64,000 nucleotides of DNA, taken from Marivivens geojensis (GTDB taxonomy: Bacteria; Pseudomonadota; Alphaproteobacteria; Rhodobacterales; Rhodobacteraceae). The notes beneath the pieces are model-generated. The model had not been told where the DNA came from. It made no database searches and saw nothing but the letters and a program-made list of their open reading frames with translations. Shown piece after piece: positions 52,909-63,960 of the stretch. The stretch is from assembly GCF_023540835.1 (NCBI RefSeq), contig NZ_JALKCU010000002.1:434001-498000 (forward strand). Reading direction: 5' to 3'. A program made the translations under genes and the position numbers. Position 1 is the first letter of the stretch, and the number at the start of each line of letters is the position of its first letter.

Positions 52909-53817
52909 TCAGTTTTCGAGAACGGCTTGGAATTCGCGCCATTCACCTGCGCTCATGCCACTGTTTTCCTGAGTGACAGACTCGCCCTTAAGCATGCGCC
53001 GCACACAGTCGAGAGCCTTGCCCGAGAGCGTTGCGCCGCCCATGCGGTAATCCTCGAACGCTTGATACGCGGCAGGCACCCAATCCGCGACGATCTTGCA
53101 AATTTCGTCCGCATAGACACGGATTTCGTATTGCGCGTGGCTATCGGCCCGCAGACGCAAGAAGTGGAACAGGTTGTGAAGGTCCACCTTCCAATACCAC
53201 TGGGTATAGATGTTCGCAGGTAGGTTCATCCGCGCCAATTCACGTGCAAGCCCCTGCTGGCCGTCCTGAGAGATCATTTCCTGATAGTGGTCGTAGCAGC
53301 GAGCCGCATCGCCCTTGAGGTATTCGAGAACGCGAGCCGCTTCTTCACCCGTCAGAACCTCACCGCGGCCTTGGTTGTTGATCACCGACTGGGCGGCCAG
53401 AACGTCGGGCTCTGGGATGTAGAATTCGCGATCCATGATCGAATAACGCGCGGAATATTCGTTCACGTTTGCCGTCCGGTGACGGATCCACTGTCGCGCA
53501 ACAAACACAGGAAGTTTGACGTGAAGTTTGATCTCGCACATCTCGAACGGGGTCGAGTGCCAGTGGCGCATCAAATAACGGATCAGACCCGCGTCGTTTT
53601 GCACCGATTTCGTGCCTTTACCGTAGGACACGCGCGCCGCCTGACAGATCGCAGCGTCATCGCCCATGTAATCCACGACCCGAACGAAACCGTGATCCAG
53701 CACAGGTTTGATGGTGTAGAGGTGGCGTTCCATCCCCTCAGAAACAGCCCGCAGCGTTTGACGTGGTGTCGCGCGAAGCTCGGCAACTTCGGCCTCTTGT
53801 TCGGGGGTAATGGACAT
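52909..53817 (-). CDS. thyX: FAD-dependent thymidylate synthase
   Basis: 302 residues. The ThyX signature [15 protein letters not shown] is present in full, with [32 protein letters not shown] before it. Makes dTMP from dUMP with methylene-tetrahydrofolate and FAD. GAGGAG lies upstream. Divergent from the surface lipoprotein gene. Confidence 0.95.
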   Translation of the reverse strand: MSITPEQEAEVAELRATPRQTLRAVSEGMERHLYTIKPVLDHGFVRVVDYMGDDAAICQAARVSYGKGTKSVQNDAGLIRYLMRHWHSTPFEMCEIKLHVKLPVFVARQWIRHRTANVNEYSARYSIMDREFYIPEPDVLAAQSVINNQGRGEVLTGEEAARVLEYLKGDAARCYDHYQEMISQDGQQGLARELARMNLPANIYTQWYWKVDLHNLFHFLRLRADSHAQYEIRVYADEICKIVADWVPAAYQAFEDYRMGGATLSGKALDCVRRMLKGESVTQENSGMSAGEWREFQAVLEN

Positions 53818-53935
53818 TATGCTCTCCTCGGGGACTGGTGACTCGCGGGTGACTATATATTGCAGATGGCAAAGGCAAAACCTCCATATTCCGTGTCTGA
53901 TACGCGACAGGCACAGAATTCACCTACCCGAATGG

Positions 53936-53964
53936 TTGACACAGACTAACCTAAAGTCGATTGT
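53936..53964 (+). promoter_or_regulatory. Possible promoter of the lipoprotein-Slam operon
   Basis: A consensus TTGACA at 53936-53941, with a weak -10 (GATTGT, 53959-53964) at 17-base spacing. The gene starts 40 bases further on. Confidence 0.4.
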
Positions 53965-54003
53965 CGCCATCAACATCAAAGCACGTTTTTTCAGAGTCCT
54001 GTA

Positions 54004-54996
54004 ATGCACAAATTCCTTTTGACGTCTGCCCTCCTGACCGCCCTCGCGGCCTGCGGCGGAAGTGGGACCAATCCGTTTCAAAGAGCGGAGGTGGATACCG
54101 GCACAGGTACGGGCGCTGACGAAGAAAGCACCCTATTTGCATCCATAAATAATAACTTAAATCAGGTTAGCTATAACTCAACAAATGGAACCCTTAAGGT
54201 CGACATCTACGCCCTCGACGGCCCAAATACGCTAGTGGAATATGATCGGACGCCCGCTTTAGATTTGCCTGGTTTCTATGCATACACGTACCAAGATGAC
54301 CCACTAGACCGTCACTTCACGGCACTTGTTGCTCAAGATTTAGCTCAAACTGTAGAAGCTGTGGTTGTTGGCGACGGTGGACAATTTGATGCGTATTTCG
54401 CAGGAGCCAGCTTCAAAACGCTACAAGACTTCGTGAACCCTAGCGTTTCATACTCCGAAACTGAAAACGGACTCGTGAGCTACGCAGGCCAATATGTTGC
54501 GGTGACGAATATCGCGTCAGATGGCCAGCAATTACTCCTAATCCCAGATGATTACGATGTAACAGAAAAAATGGCTCCTCGCCAAGCTCTCACCATTCGT
54601 GGCGATGTATTTGTTGATGTCAGTTTCAAAGAAAATGCCATCAACGGAACTATCAGAAATCGTGTATTTGGCAACGATCCTCGTGACCAAGAAAGCTACT
54701 TAGCTATTCAAGACGGCTTAGTGCTCGATGAGATCGTGCTTTATGAAACATCTATTGATGAGAGTGGCCAATTTGTCGGGACAGTTTTTGATGATATTCA
54801 ACAATCAATAGGTAATTATGGTGGCGTTATTGGCGGAGCCCTCGCTCAAGGCATCGCGGGAGGGACAAACCTTGATATCGGTGCCAAAATTGACCTACCT
54901 GGGGCGATGGAACATGGCGTTTTCATTTTAAACCTGTGCGGTCTGACATCCCAAGATCAGATCTGTGAGATCGTCAATCCCGATTATGGCAACTAA
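54004..54996 (+). CDS. Putative surface lipoprotein, Slam-substrate type
   Basis: 330 residues. Lipoprotein signal MHKFLLTSALLTALAAC with lipobox LAAC (Cys17), then a Gly/Thr-rich linker (CGGSGTNPFQRAEVDTGTGTGADEES). The C-terminal region (about 230-330, QFVGTVFDDIQQSIGNYGGVIGGALAQGIAGGTNL) is Gly-rich and beta-like, recalling the TbpB-like barrel found in Slam clients. Base use is clearly richer in A and T than in neighbours (many AAT, AAA, TTA codons), suggesting foreign origin or fast evolution. It overlaps the Slam-like gene by 11 bases. Confidence 0.75.
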   Translation: MHKFLLTSALLTALAACGGSGTNPFQRAEVDTGTGTGADEESTLFASINNNLNQVSYNSTNGTLKVDIYALDGPNTLVEYDRTPALDLPGFYAYTYQDDPLDRHFTALVAQDLAQTVEAVVVGDGGQFDAYFAGASFKTLQDFVNPSVSYSETENGLVSYAGQYVAVTNIASDGQQLLLIPDDYDVTEKMAPRQALTIRGDVFVDVSFKENAINGTIRNRVFGNDPRDQESYLAIQDGLVLDEIVLYETSIDESGQFVGTVFDDIQQSIGNYGGVIGGALAQGIAGGTNLDIGAKIDLPGAMEHGVFILNLCGLTSQDQICEIVNPDYGN

Positions 54997-56368
54997 CGTT
55001 CGCACCATTTCCCTTGCAATCACGCTGAGCATGTCGCTTTGCAGTGTGGCGCTGGCAGAGTCAGCCGAAATCTCCCTCGCTCAGGGGCACGTCATGGCAC
55101 GACAGGCGCTATTGTCGGGTGACTTTGGCTTTGCGATGGACTTGGCGCTCGCGCTTTTGGATGCGGACCCAGACGACGCGGATGCCTTGGCAATCTTGGC
55201 GACGGGATTGATACGGGCGGGCGATTACCCATTGGCCCGTAGCACCGCCCACCGCGCCTACCTGCGGGCCGAGGCAGGGTTGCAATCCTACGAGGCCGCC
55301 CGCATCGCCGCCCTCGCAGCGAAACTCGACAATCGGTTCACCCTCTCGCAACTCTGGCTGAGACGCGCCGCAAACCATGCGGACCTGCCGAGCCTCGCTG
55401 CGCAAACAGCCCAAGATTACAAACAAGTCGCCGCGCAAAATCCTCTGTGGTTTCGCGCGAATGTATCAGTCAGACGGTCCGACAACGTCAACGGCGGCAG
55501 CGACACGGCGCTGAACGTGATTGATGGTGTGCCTTGGGTTGGAACACTCAGCGCAGAGGCGCAGGCCCTTTCGGGCACGGTGGCCTCGGGGCGTATATCT
55601 GCGCGCTATCGTATTGACCAATCGTCAGAGCACCTGACCGCTTTGACAGGACAGTTGCTGACTCAAAACGTGTTCCTGTCTGACGAGGCCCAAGCCAGCG
55701 CACCTAGTTTAACCGACGCGGACCTCAGTTCCTATTCCCTGACGGCTGGCATTGAACATCGGCAAAAATGGGAGGACCTCACGACGACCACCAGTGTAGA
55801 GGTTGGGCAGGTTTGGTCGGGAGATGCAAAATCCTATGATTTGGCCCGTTTGGGCGCAGGGCTGAGCTACGGGCTGCTTGATAACGCAGCACTCAGCGCG
55901 ACGGTCCGTCAAGAGATGCGGTTCGATCAGACGGGCAGCGGAAACGATGATGAGGTGACGACGTTCGGTGCGGGCATCACTGCAATCGCTCAGGCGGGGA
56001 TCGCCCAAGGGCGTTGGAGCGCAGGCGTCAATCACACGATAACCGAAAGCCCGACCGCCAACCGAGCCAATACCGCCTCAAGCCTCTACGCGAGTTTTGC
56101 CCCGAACATGCAGGGCAAACCCTTGCAACTACAGGCGTCCGTTGGTCGTGCGGTCACGCTTTATGACGATTACGCCCTACCGCCTGTGTTTTCGGGCGAA
56201 CGGCGAGACGAAACGTCCTTTGCCGTAATCGAGGCTGCTTTTCCCAATATGACCTACGCGGGTTTCATGCCTGTGATCAGCCTTCGGTCTGTTCAAACAG
56301 AGAGCAACATCAGCCGCTTTACCCGATCAGAGACGGGGATCGAGATTGGCTATCGCTCTTCTTTCTAA
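54986..56368 (+). CDS. Slam-like outer-membrane protein (surface lipoprotein assembly modifier)
   Basis: 460 residues. Signal peptide MATNVRTISLAITLSMSLCSVALA. N-terminal TPR-like periplasmic part (about 30-160: LALALLDADPDDADALAILATGLIRAGDYPLARSTAHRAYLRA). C-terminal beta-barrel (about 170-460) with alternating strands, VSVRRSDNVNGGSDTALN near its start, and a terminal BAM-type signal ending IGYRSSF with C-terminal Phe. This is the Slam architecture (DUF560), a type XI secretion translocon that flips lipoproteins to the surface. The ATG at 54986 gives the signal peptide. Size fits the family. Confidence 0.8.
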   Translation: MATNVRTISLAITLSMSLCSVALAESAEISLAQGHVMARQALLSGDFGFAMDLALALLDADPDDADALAILATGLIRAGDYPLARSTAHRAYLRAEAGLQSYEAARIAALAAKLDNRFTLSQLWLRRAANHADLPSLAAQTAQDYKQVAAQNPLWFRANVSVRRSDNVNGGSDTALNVIDGVPWVGTLSAEAQALSGTVASGRISARYRIDQSSEHLTALTGQLLTQNVFLSDEAQASAPSLTDADLSSYSLTAGIEHRQKWEDLTTTTSVEVGQVWSGDAKSYDLARLGAGLSYGLLDNAALSATVRQEMRFDQTGSGNDDEVTTFGAGITAIAQAGIAQGRWSAGVNHTITESPTANRANTASSLYASFAPNMQGKPLQLQASVGRAVTLYDDYALPPVFSGERRDETSFAVIEAAFPNMTYAGFMPVISLRSVQTESNISRFTRSETGIEIGYRSSF

Positions 56369-56426
56369 CTGGTCTTCGTCGGCTGGAGTGCTAGGGTTTG
56401 ACCAAATCAGTTTCGGGAGAAAACTT

Positions 56427-56855
56427 ATGACTCTACGGTATTTGCACACGATGGTGCGCGTGAAGGATCTGGAAAAGAGCATGGCATTCTATGCGCTCTT
56501 GGGTCTGCGCGAGACACGTCGGATCGACAATGAGGCGGGGCGGTTTAGCCTTGTGTTCATGGCGCCAGAGGGCCAAGAGGAGTACCCGATCGAGCTGACC
56601 TACAACTGGGACGGTGATGAAGGGCTGCCCTCGGATGGGCGGCATTTCGGGCACCTCGCCTATCAGGTTCCGAATATTTACGAGACATGCCAGCACCTTA
56701 TGGACAATGGCGTAACGATCAACCGCCCGCCGCGCGACGGGCATATGGCCTTTGTGCGGTCGCCCGACAACGTATCGATTGAGCTGCTGCAAGCGGGTGA
56801 ACGGCTCGCGCCTGCGGAACCTTGGGCCAGCATGGACAATGTCGGTCACTGGTAA
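56427..56855 (+). CDS. gloA: Lactoylglutathione lyase (glyoxalase I)
   Basis: 142 residues. LRYLHTMVRVKDLEKSMAFYALLGL at the start, LVFMAPEG, ELTYNWDGDEG, FGHLAYQVPNIYET and FVRSPDNVSIELLQ are all glyoxalase I motifs, giving the metal-binding His, Glu, His and Glu. Detoxifies methylglyoxal. GGGAGA precedes the ATG. The 3' end overlaps the DUF1194 gene by 17 bases. Confidence 0.93.
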   Translation: MTLRYLHTMVRVKDLEKSMAFYALLGLRETRRIDNEAGRFSLVFMAPEGQEEYPIELTYNWDGDEGLPSDGRHFGHLAYQVPNIYETCQHLMDNGVTINRPPRDGHMAFVRSPDNVSIELLQAGERLAPAEPWASMDNVGHW

Positions 56856-57525
56856 GGCGCTCGTCGTCGCTACACTGATTGGGGCGGGCTGTCCTGCCTA
56901 TGCGGAATGCCGACAGGCCTTGGCCCTAGGGCTAGATGTGTCGGGGTCCGTGGACGCGGTGGAATATCGCCTCCAGCTCGATGGGCTGGCGGCAGCTCTG
57001 TTGGCGCCAGAGGTCAGCGCGGCGATTTTGTCGGACCCGATGGCCCCGATCAGGCTGTCGGTCTATCAATGGAGCGGGCCAGACACGGCGACCATCCTGT
57101 TGCCGTGGACAGAGGTCGCCTCGGCCTCTGACCTTTCTGCCATCGCAGGACGATTGACCACGGTTTCGACAGCGCCCGGTGATCTGACCACCGCGATTGG
57201 ATCGGCACTGATGGCGGGCACAGCGTTGCTCGACCAGCAGCCTGACTGCTGGCGTCACACGCTCGACCTATCAGGGGATGGCGAGAACAACACAGGTCCA
57301 CGCCCCCAAGACATCCCCGAAGACGACCGCATGACCGTCAACGGGCTGGTGATCCTCGGCGGTGAAGATGACGAAGGACTGCTATCCTACTGGAAAACAT
57401 ACGTCATTCGCGGACCAGAAGCCTTTGTCGAACCCGCAGCGGGCTTTCACGATTACGAGGCCGCGATGCGCCGCAAGTTGTTGCGGGAATTGCGCAGCCT
57501 CGCGCTCGGCTCTCTCGATCAATAA
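56839..57525 (+). CDS. Secreted DUF1194 (von Willebrand A-like) protein
   Basis: 228 residues. Signal peptide MSVTGKALVVATLIGAGCPAYA. The MIDAS-type metal site is in LALGLDVSGSVDAVEY, with LDLSGDGENNTGPRP later. DUF1194 proteins in Rhodobacterales are exported and of unknown role. Starts inside the end of gloA. Confidence 0.82.
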   Translation: MSVTGKALVVATLIGAGCPAYAECRQALALGLDVSGSVDAVEYRLQLDGLAAALLAPEVSAAILSDPMAPIRLSVYQWSGPDTATILLPWTEVASASDLSAIAGRLTTVSTAPGDLTTAIGSALMAGTALLDQQPDCWRHTLDLSGDGENNTGPRPQDIPEDDRMTVNGLVILGGEDDEGLLSYWKTYVIRGPEAFVEPAAGFHDYEAAMRRKLLRELRSLALGSLDQ

Positions 57526-58040
57526 ATGTAACGAATTTGATCGGTCCAATACCGTTCGATCCGTTTGAGCGAGCCAGAGATCATATCCATGCCGTCGTGA
57601 TCGACCACACCGCGTTCTTGCAATCCTTCCGAATGGGCCGCGAACAGTCGGGACACGATATCACGCACGCGTCGGCCTTTTTCGGTCAGGCGGACACGGA
57701 CGGACCTGCGGTCTGCATAGCAGCGTTGATGGTGCATAAAGCCGCCATCCACCAATTTTTTAAGGTTATAGCTGACGTTTGATCCCTGATAATAGCCGCG
57801 CGATTTGAGTTCGCCCGCCGTCACCTCATTGTCGCCCACGTTAAACAAAAGGAGCGCCTGAACAGGGTTCAGTTCCAGAACGCCCAAGCGTTCAAATTCG
57901 TCTTTGATCACATCCAGAAGCAACCTGTGCAGGCGTTCGACCAGCGACAGGGACTCAAGGTAGTTGTTCATAAAGGCAGCATTCTGCGCCGTAATTGCGG
58001 AGGTTTCCTTCTGGACCCCGAGTTCGGAAATCAGGCTCAT
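57519..58040 (-). CDS. MarR-type winged-helix regulator (LdtR-like)
   Basis: 173 residues. HTH in LNPVQALLLFNVGDNEVTAGELKSRGYYQGSNVSYNLKKLVDGGFM, followed by the wing DRRSVRVRLTEKGRRVRDIVSRLF. It resembles LdtR-like MarR regulators of alphaproteobacteria, which in Liberibacter control cell-wall genes; the name is by similarity. AAGAGG precedes the ATG at 58040. Confidence 0.82.
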   Translation of the reverse strand: MSLISELGVQKETSAITAQNAAFMNNYLESLSLVERLHRLLLDVIKDEFERLGVLELNPVQALLLFNVGDNEVTAGELKSRGYYQGSNVSYNLKKLVDGGFMHHQRCYADRRSVRVRLTEKGRRVRDIVSRLFAAHSEGLQERGVVDHDGMDMISGSLKRIERYWTDQIRYIY

Positions 58041-58134
58041 GCCTCTTACTCCTCTTTCGGTCAGTGGGACCATCTAGGGGTAAGAATCAGAAGATTTGGT
58101 TAAAGGTGGCGACGAATTTTCGTCACCACCGATA

Positions 58135-58410
58135 TTATTGGCGCGGCGCCGTCAGGCCTTTGGCCGAAACGGAAATACGGGCCACCAGTTCTTTGAACTG
58201 ATCTGGGGCCTCTGTTTGACCGCTGATCCATTGGTAGAGATCCAGATCGGCCTCTTCCATGAAGTTTTCATAATGATCGAGGTCCGCATCAGACATATTG
58301 GACAATTCGCGGCTTGCGAAATCCGACAGGATCAAATCCATCTCTTTGATGCCGCGACGCATAGAGCGCATCGCCAAACGTTTGATCCGAATGTCACGCG
58401 GTTCAGTCAT
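58135..58410 (-). CDS. sdhE: Succinate dehydrogenase assembly factor SdhE
   Basis: 91 residues. SdhE flavinylation motif in RRGIKEMDLILSDF (RGxxEMD). Helps attach FAD to succinate dehydrogenase subunit A. Adjacent, 2 bases after, to the XRE regulator gene, which is on the same strand. Confidence 0.92.
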   Translation of the reverse strand: MTEPRDIRIKRLAMRSMRRGIKEMDLILSDFASRELSNMSDADLDHYENFMEEADLDLYQWISGQTEAPDQFKELVARISVSAKGLTAPRQ

Positions 58411-58412
58411 TG

Positions 58413-60075
<1,663 letters not shown>

Positions 60076-60081
60076 GCGAAT

Positions 60082-60507
60082 ATGAGTACTGAATTACCCG
60101 AGTATTACTTTCGCGTGCGCGACAATGGCGCGGCCGTGTTCAAAGTGGATACCGAAAACCGTCAGCGCAGAATTGAGATGGACCAGATCGCCGTTGCGAA
60201 CATTCGCAATGGCGAGATTAAGGCCCAAGGCGCACGGGAGTTGAGCCCCGAAGACGTGAAGGTGATTAAGGACTGGATGGAAGCGCGGATCGCTCTTTTG
60301 GCGGCGCGGGACATCGACGACATTCACCGTGCCGTGGACTACATGAATTTGACGACCCATTGGGCGCAGACCAAGGCGACCGATGACCAGCTCGAAGACG
60401 TGACAGACGCGCTTTTGATGGCGATGCACGACCTGCGGACGGTTCTGATCCGCAAGAAAGCCGACCGTTTGATGAAGGGTCGCGAGGACGTGTCTGACGA
60501 CGATTGA
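60082..60507 (+). CDS. Conserved hypothetical protein
   Basis: 141 residues, acidic C-terminus (GREDVSDDD). Begins YYFRVRDNGAAVFKVDTENRQRRIEMDQIAVANIRNGE, then a helical middle (LTTHWAQTKATDDQLEDVTDALLMAMHDLRTVLIRKKADR). I do not recognise a domain. 6 bases after aspC, same strand; likely co-transcribed. Confidence 0.75.
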   Translation: MSTELPEYYFRVRDNGAAVFKVDTENRQRRIEMDQIAVANIRNGEIKAQGARELSPEDVKVIKDWMEARIALLAARDIDDIHRAVDYMNLTTHWAQTKATDDQLEDVTDALLMAMHDLRTVLIRKKADRLMKGREDVSDDD

Positions 60508-61860
60508 TCAGCCGATCCTGACTGACCGCGCCCAGAACCGCCACATCAGCGTCAGCGCCGCCATACCAAGGCCGATGCAGAGGCCGAGCCATAGGCCGAC
60601 CTCGTTCAAGCCCAAAACAAACGCCAGAACATAGCCTGCGGGCAGACCGATCACCCAATAGCTGATCGTTGCAAGCCACATCGGCACCGCCGTATCCTGC
60701 ACCCCGCGCAAGAGCGACAAGGCGATGATCTGCCCCGCGTCAACGAATTGGAACAAGGCTGCAAACATCAGAAGTTTGGCAGCAATGGTGATCAGGGCAA
60801 CGCGCTGCGGCTCTGACGGATCAACAAAGAGACCGACCAGAGTTTCAGGGAGAGCGAGGAAGGTACTGACAACAATCACTCCAAAGCTCAGCCCGACGAT
60901 GACAGAGGCCCATGCCGTGCGACGAAGTCCTGCCTGATCCTTGCGGCCATAATCACCACCTGCGCGGATGGTTGACGCTTGGCTCATGCCGACGTGGAAC
61001 ATAAAGGCCAATGCGGCGAGTTGGAGCGCAATTCCGTGGGCCGCCAGTTCCAATTCCCCGATCCAGCCCATCATCACAGCACTGGCCGAAAACAGACCAC
61101 TTTCCGCCAGCGACGTCAGGCCAATCGGAACGCCCATGCGAAAGATCTGCGAGAGGGCTTCGCCATCGGGTTTCCAAATGCGCTGGAACAGTTTGATCTC
61201 TGGCAGTTTGAGGTTCGAATAGATCGCAAGCACGATCATGGTGATTGTCTGGATCAGCACAGAGGCCATCGCCGCCCCGCGGATCCCCAGCTCAGGCGCT
61301 CCAAAATTACCGAAGATCAGGATGTAATTCACGCCCGCGTTAAAGACGACACCCCCCAAAGTTACCCAAAGCAATATCGCCGTCATATGCTGCGCCGACA
61401 GATAGGACCGCAGCACGACGACGAGCAGCCCCGGCGCGATACCAAAACCCGCGATGCGAAGGTATTTCTGTGCCTCAAGGGCAATGACCTCATGCTGCCC
61501 CATCCACAGGAAAATGGTCCCCGACCACCACAAGAGCGGCAAAACCACCGCCGCAAAGGCGAGGCTCAACCAGAATGCCATACGGGTCACACGGCGGGCG
61601 CGGGTATCATCGCCTTCGGCGGCAGCCGCAGCAACCAAGGGCATCACGGCAAAGCCGAAACCAGCCCCGAAAATATAGAGGATAAACCACCACGATGACC
61701 CCAATGTCACCGCCGCAAGTGCGGTCACGTCATACCACCCCAACATGATCGTATCCGTCATATGGATCGCAAAGGCCGCAATACTGCTGCCGACCAAGGG
61801 CATGCCGAGGCGGATCAGGGGCAGGATATCCTGACGAAGGGTAGGACGCGTGTGATTCAT
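60508..61860 (-). CDS. MATE family multidrug exporter
   Basis: 450 residues, 12 hydrophobic segments. LIRLGMPLVGSSIAAFAIHMTDTIMLGWYDVTALAAVTLGSS is the MATE N-terminus, and MGVPIGLTSLAESGLFSASAVMMGWIGELELAAHGIALQ the second repeat. NorM-like, Na+ or H+ driven drug export. The ATG at 61860 is used because it gives the normal N-terminus. Confidence 0.92.
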   Translation of the reverse strand: MNHTRPTLRQDILPLIRLGMPLVGSSIAAFAIHMTDTIMLGWYDVTALAAVTLGSSWWFILYIFGAGFGFAVMPLVAAAAAEGDDTRARRVTRMAFWLSLAFAAVVLPLLWWSGTIFLWMGQHEVIALEAQKYLRIAGFGIAPGLLVVVLRSYLSAQHMTAILLWVTLGGVVFNAGVNYILIFGNFGAPELGIRGAAMASVLIQTITMIVLAIYSNLKLPEIKLFQRIWKPDGEALSQIFRMGVPIGLTSLAESGLFSASAVMMGWIGELELAAHGIALQLAALAFMFHVGMSQASTIRAGGDYGRKDQAGLRRTAWASVIVGLSFGVIVVSTFLALPETLVGLFVDPSEPQRVALITIAAKLLMFAALFQFVDAGQIIALSLLRGVQDTAVPMWLATISYWVIGLPAGYVLAFVLGLNEVGLWLGLCIGLGMAALTLMWRFWARSVRIG

Positions 61861-61973
61861 AGAACCAGCATTACGGCAAGTTGCAATTTTCGTCCATATG
61901 ATCAAATTCCGTTTGTCAGTAGACACCCCTCGCCCGACACCGCATGATCCCCGCGAACGACAGTGGTGCTGCT

Positions 61974-62615
61974 ATGACTTTCGAGACTTTTATTGAGACC
62001 GCCCAACCGTTTTATCAGGCGCTGGCTGCGAACAATTCCAAAGACTGGTGGGAGGCAAACCGCGCCACCTATGACAAAGCGATCAAGCCAACCGCACTTG
62101 CGCTGCTCGATGAAATTGCACCGCGATTGAGCGATCTTTTGGGCGATCCCGTCACCACCAAACTGTTCCGCCCGCATCGGGACACGCGGTTCTCTAAGGA
62201 CAAGACGCCCTACAAAACGCACCTGCATGTGCTCTGGCAAGTGAATGAGGGACGCCAGCCCGTGGCCTATTTCTTTGGCATCGAACCAGATCAAGTCCGC
62301 ATCGGTGGCGGGATGATGGCGATGGAGAAAGACGTCCTCGACGATTGGCGCAAGTTCGTTGATCTGGATGCGCCGCGTGTGGCGCGGATCGTGGATGGGG
62401 TGAAAACGGCAGGCTTTGCCTTACGCGATCCAGAACTGGTGCGGGCGCCGCGTGGTTTTGCGCCTGATCACCCGAATGCGGACCTCTTGCGCCACAAGTC
62501 GGTGATTGCGACCCGTCCCTTGGGCGGCACTGGGCCCCTTTGCGATCGGATCATGGACGGGTTAAAGGAGTTCAAACCCCTTGGGGATCTTTTGCTTTCG
62601 GTGGCCTGCGCATGA
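61974..62615 (+). CDS. DUF2461 (TIGR02453) family protein
   Basis: 213 residues. FYQALAANNSKDWWEANRATYDKAI, LFRPHRDTRFSKDKTPYKTHLHVLW and FGIEPDQVRIGGGMMAMEKD are the hallmarks of this conserved family. Role unknown. It overlaps the LysR gene by ATGA. Confidence 0.88.
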   Translation: MTFETFIETAQPFYQALAANNSKDWWEANRATYDKAIKPTALALLDEIAPRLSDLLGDPVTTKLFRPHRDTRFSKDKTPYKTHLHVLWQVNEGRQPVAYFFGIEPDQVRIGGGMMAMEKDVLDDWRKFVDLDAPRVARIVDGVKTAGFALRDPELVRAPRGFAPDHPNADLLRHKSVIATRPLGGTGPLCDRIMDGLKEFKPLGDLLLSVACA

Positions 62616-63499
62616 TCGACAAATTAGAGATGTTCATCGCCCTCGCCCGCGAGGAACATTTCGGACACGCCTCCGAAAGTTTGGGGATCACACAGCCGAC
62701 GCTCTCTGCGGGGATCAAGCAGCTCGAGAACCAGTTGGGGGTTCAGCTGGTCTATCGCGGATCGCGTTACGGCGGCCTGACCCCCGAAGGTGCGCGCGTG
62801 TTGGATTGGGCGCGACGGATCGTGGGCGACGTGCGCGTCATGAAGCAAGAGATGCGCGCCGCCCGCGAGGGTCTGTCTGGTGACATCCGTTTGGCCGTGA
62901 TCCCGACAGCCCTGCCGATGGTGGCCGATCTGACCTCGGCCTTTTCCAAAGAACACACCAACGTGCGGTTCACGATCCTATCGCGGTCGTCGATTGAAAT
63001 CCTCGATATGCTTGAGGGACTGCAGATCGACGGCGGGATTACCTACCTCGACAACGAACCTTTGGGCCGCGTGGCGACTGTCCCGCTTTATGAGGAAGAC
63101 TACGCCGTCATCTGCCAAAAGGGTTCCGACCTCGCAAAACGGTCAAAACTGGAATGGTCCGATCTGGCGGATGCGCCCCTGTGTCTACTGACACCCGATA
63201 TGCAGAACCGACGGATCATCAACCAAAACCTCGCTGCGGCGGGCATCACCCCGACCCCGACCGTCGAAAGCAACTCGACCTTGGTTTTGGTGAGCCACGT
63301 GGAAACGGGGCAATGGGTGACTATCCTACCCCTGCGGATTGCCGCGTTCCTAACGACAGGCAAAGACCTCACGTCTGTACCACTCTCCGCGCCGGAGCGG
63401 AGCCATAGCATCGGGTTGATTGCAGCCGACCGTGACCCGCAGACCCCCGTGATGGCTGCGCTTTTGGGCTACGCCTCCCGCATCGCAAAACGCCGCTAG
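62612..63499 (+). CDS. LysR family transcriptional regulator
   Basis: 295 residues. HTH: MIDKLEMFIALAREEHFGHASESLGITQPTLSAGIKQLENQLGVQLVYRGSRYGGLTPEGARVLDWAR. Ligand domain follows (GDIRLAVIPTALPMVADLT). Its N-terminus closely resembles the regulator found upstream of fds formate dehydrogenase operons in Rhodobacterales (from memory); no fds gene is in the window. Confidence 0.88.
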   Translation: MIDKLEMFIALAREEHFGHASESLGITQPTLSAGIKQLENQLGVQLVYRGSRYGGLTPEGARVLDWARRIVGDVRVMKQEMRAAREGLSGDIRLAVIPTALPMVADLTSAFSKEHTNVRFTILSRSSIEILDMLEGLQIDGGITYLDNEPLGRVATVPLYEEDYAVICQKGSDLAKRSKLEWSDLADAPLCLLTPDMQNRRIINQNLAAAGITPTPTVESNSTLVLVSHVETGQWVTILPLRIAAFLTTGKDLTSVPLSAPERSHSIGLIAADRDPQTPVMAALLGYASRIAKRR

Positions 63500-63960
63500 A
63501 ACCGCGCAGCGGCGGAACGAATGATGCGAATGATCATCTTTCCAAAGATCACAAGATACCACCGCATAAACCTGTTGTGCAAAATCGCGGAGCCTGTGAG
63601 GACAACGTCCTCTTGGTCCGCGGACATGGTGATGCAGAGCATCCCTCTGCGCACCTTATCATCCACGATCAAACACAGTTTGTGATCATTGATGGTTTCG
63701 ACGGTGAAGCTACCGATCCTCGCCCCTTTTTTCGGCGGAAAATCGATATCCATTTGGGCGGGTTTGAATGGCTTCGTCCCGAACGGCAACAAAATAAGGT
63801 TGCGAACCGTGAGAATGAACCGCGACGACCATGGTAACGAGGCGATCGCTTTTGCCCATACTTCCCACGCGGTCATGGGATGGTGCAGCGGCTGCGCGAG
63901 TGACACAAAGAAATCGAGTTCTTCCAACGGCGCAATGATAGAGGCTGGATTAGGTCGCAC
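63496..63960 (-). CDS. DUF2867-like protein
   Basis: 154 residues from a GTG at 63960. Pattern MTAWEVWAKAIASLPWSSRFILTVRNLILLPFGTK, GARIGSFTVETINDHKLCLIVDDKVRRGMLCITM, FMRWYLVIFGKMIIRIIR fits DUF2867 proteins. The frame is open up to the window edge, so a longer N-terminus is possible. Its stop overlaps that of the convergent LysR gene (CTAG). Confidence 0.75.
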   Translation of the reverse strand: MRPNPASIIAPLEELDFFVSLAQPLHHPMTAWEVWAKAIASLPWSSRFILTVRNLILLPFGTKPFKPAQMDIDFPPKKGARIGSFTVETINDHKLCLIVDDKVRRGMLCITMSADQEDVVLTGSAILHNRFMRWYLVIFGKMIIRIIRSAAARF

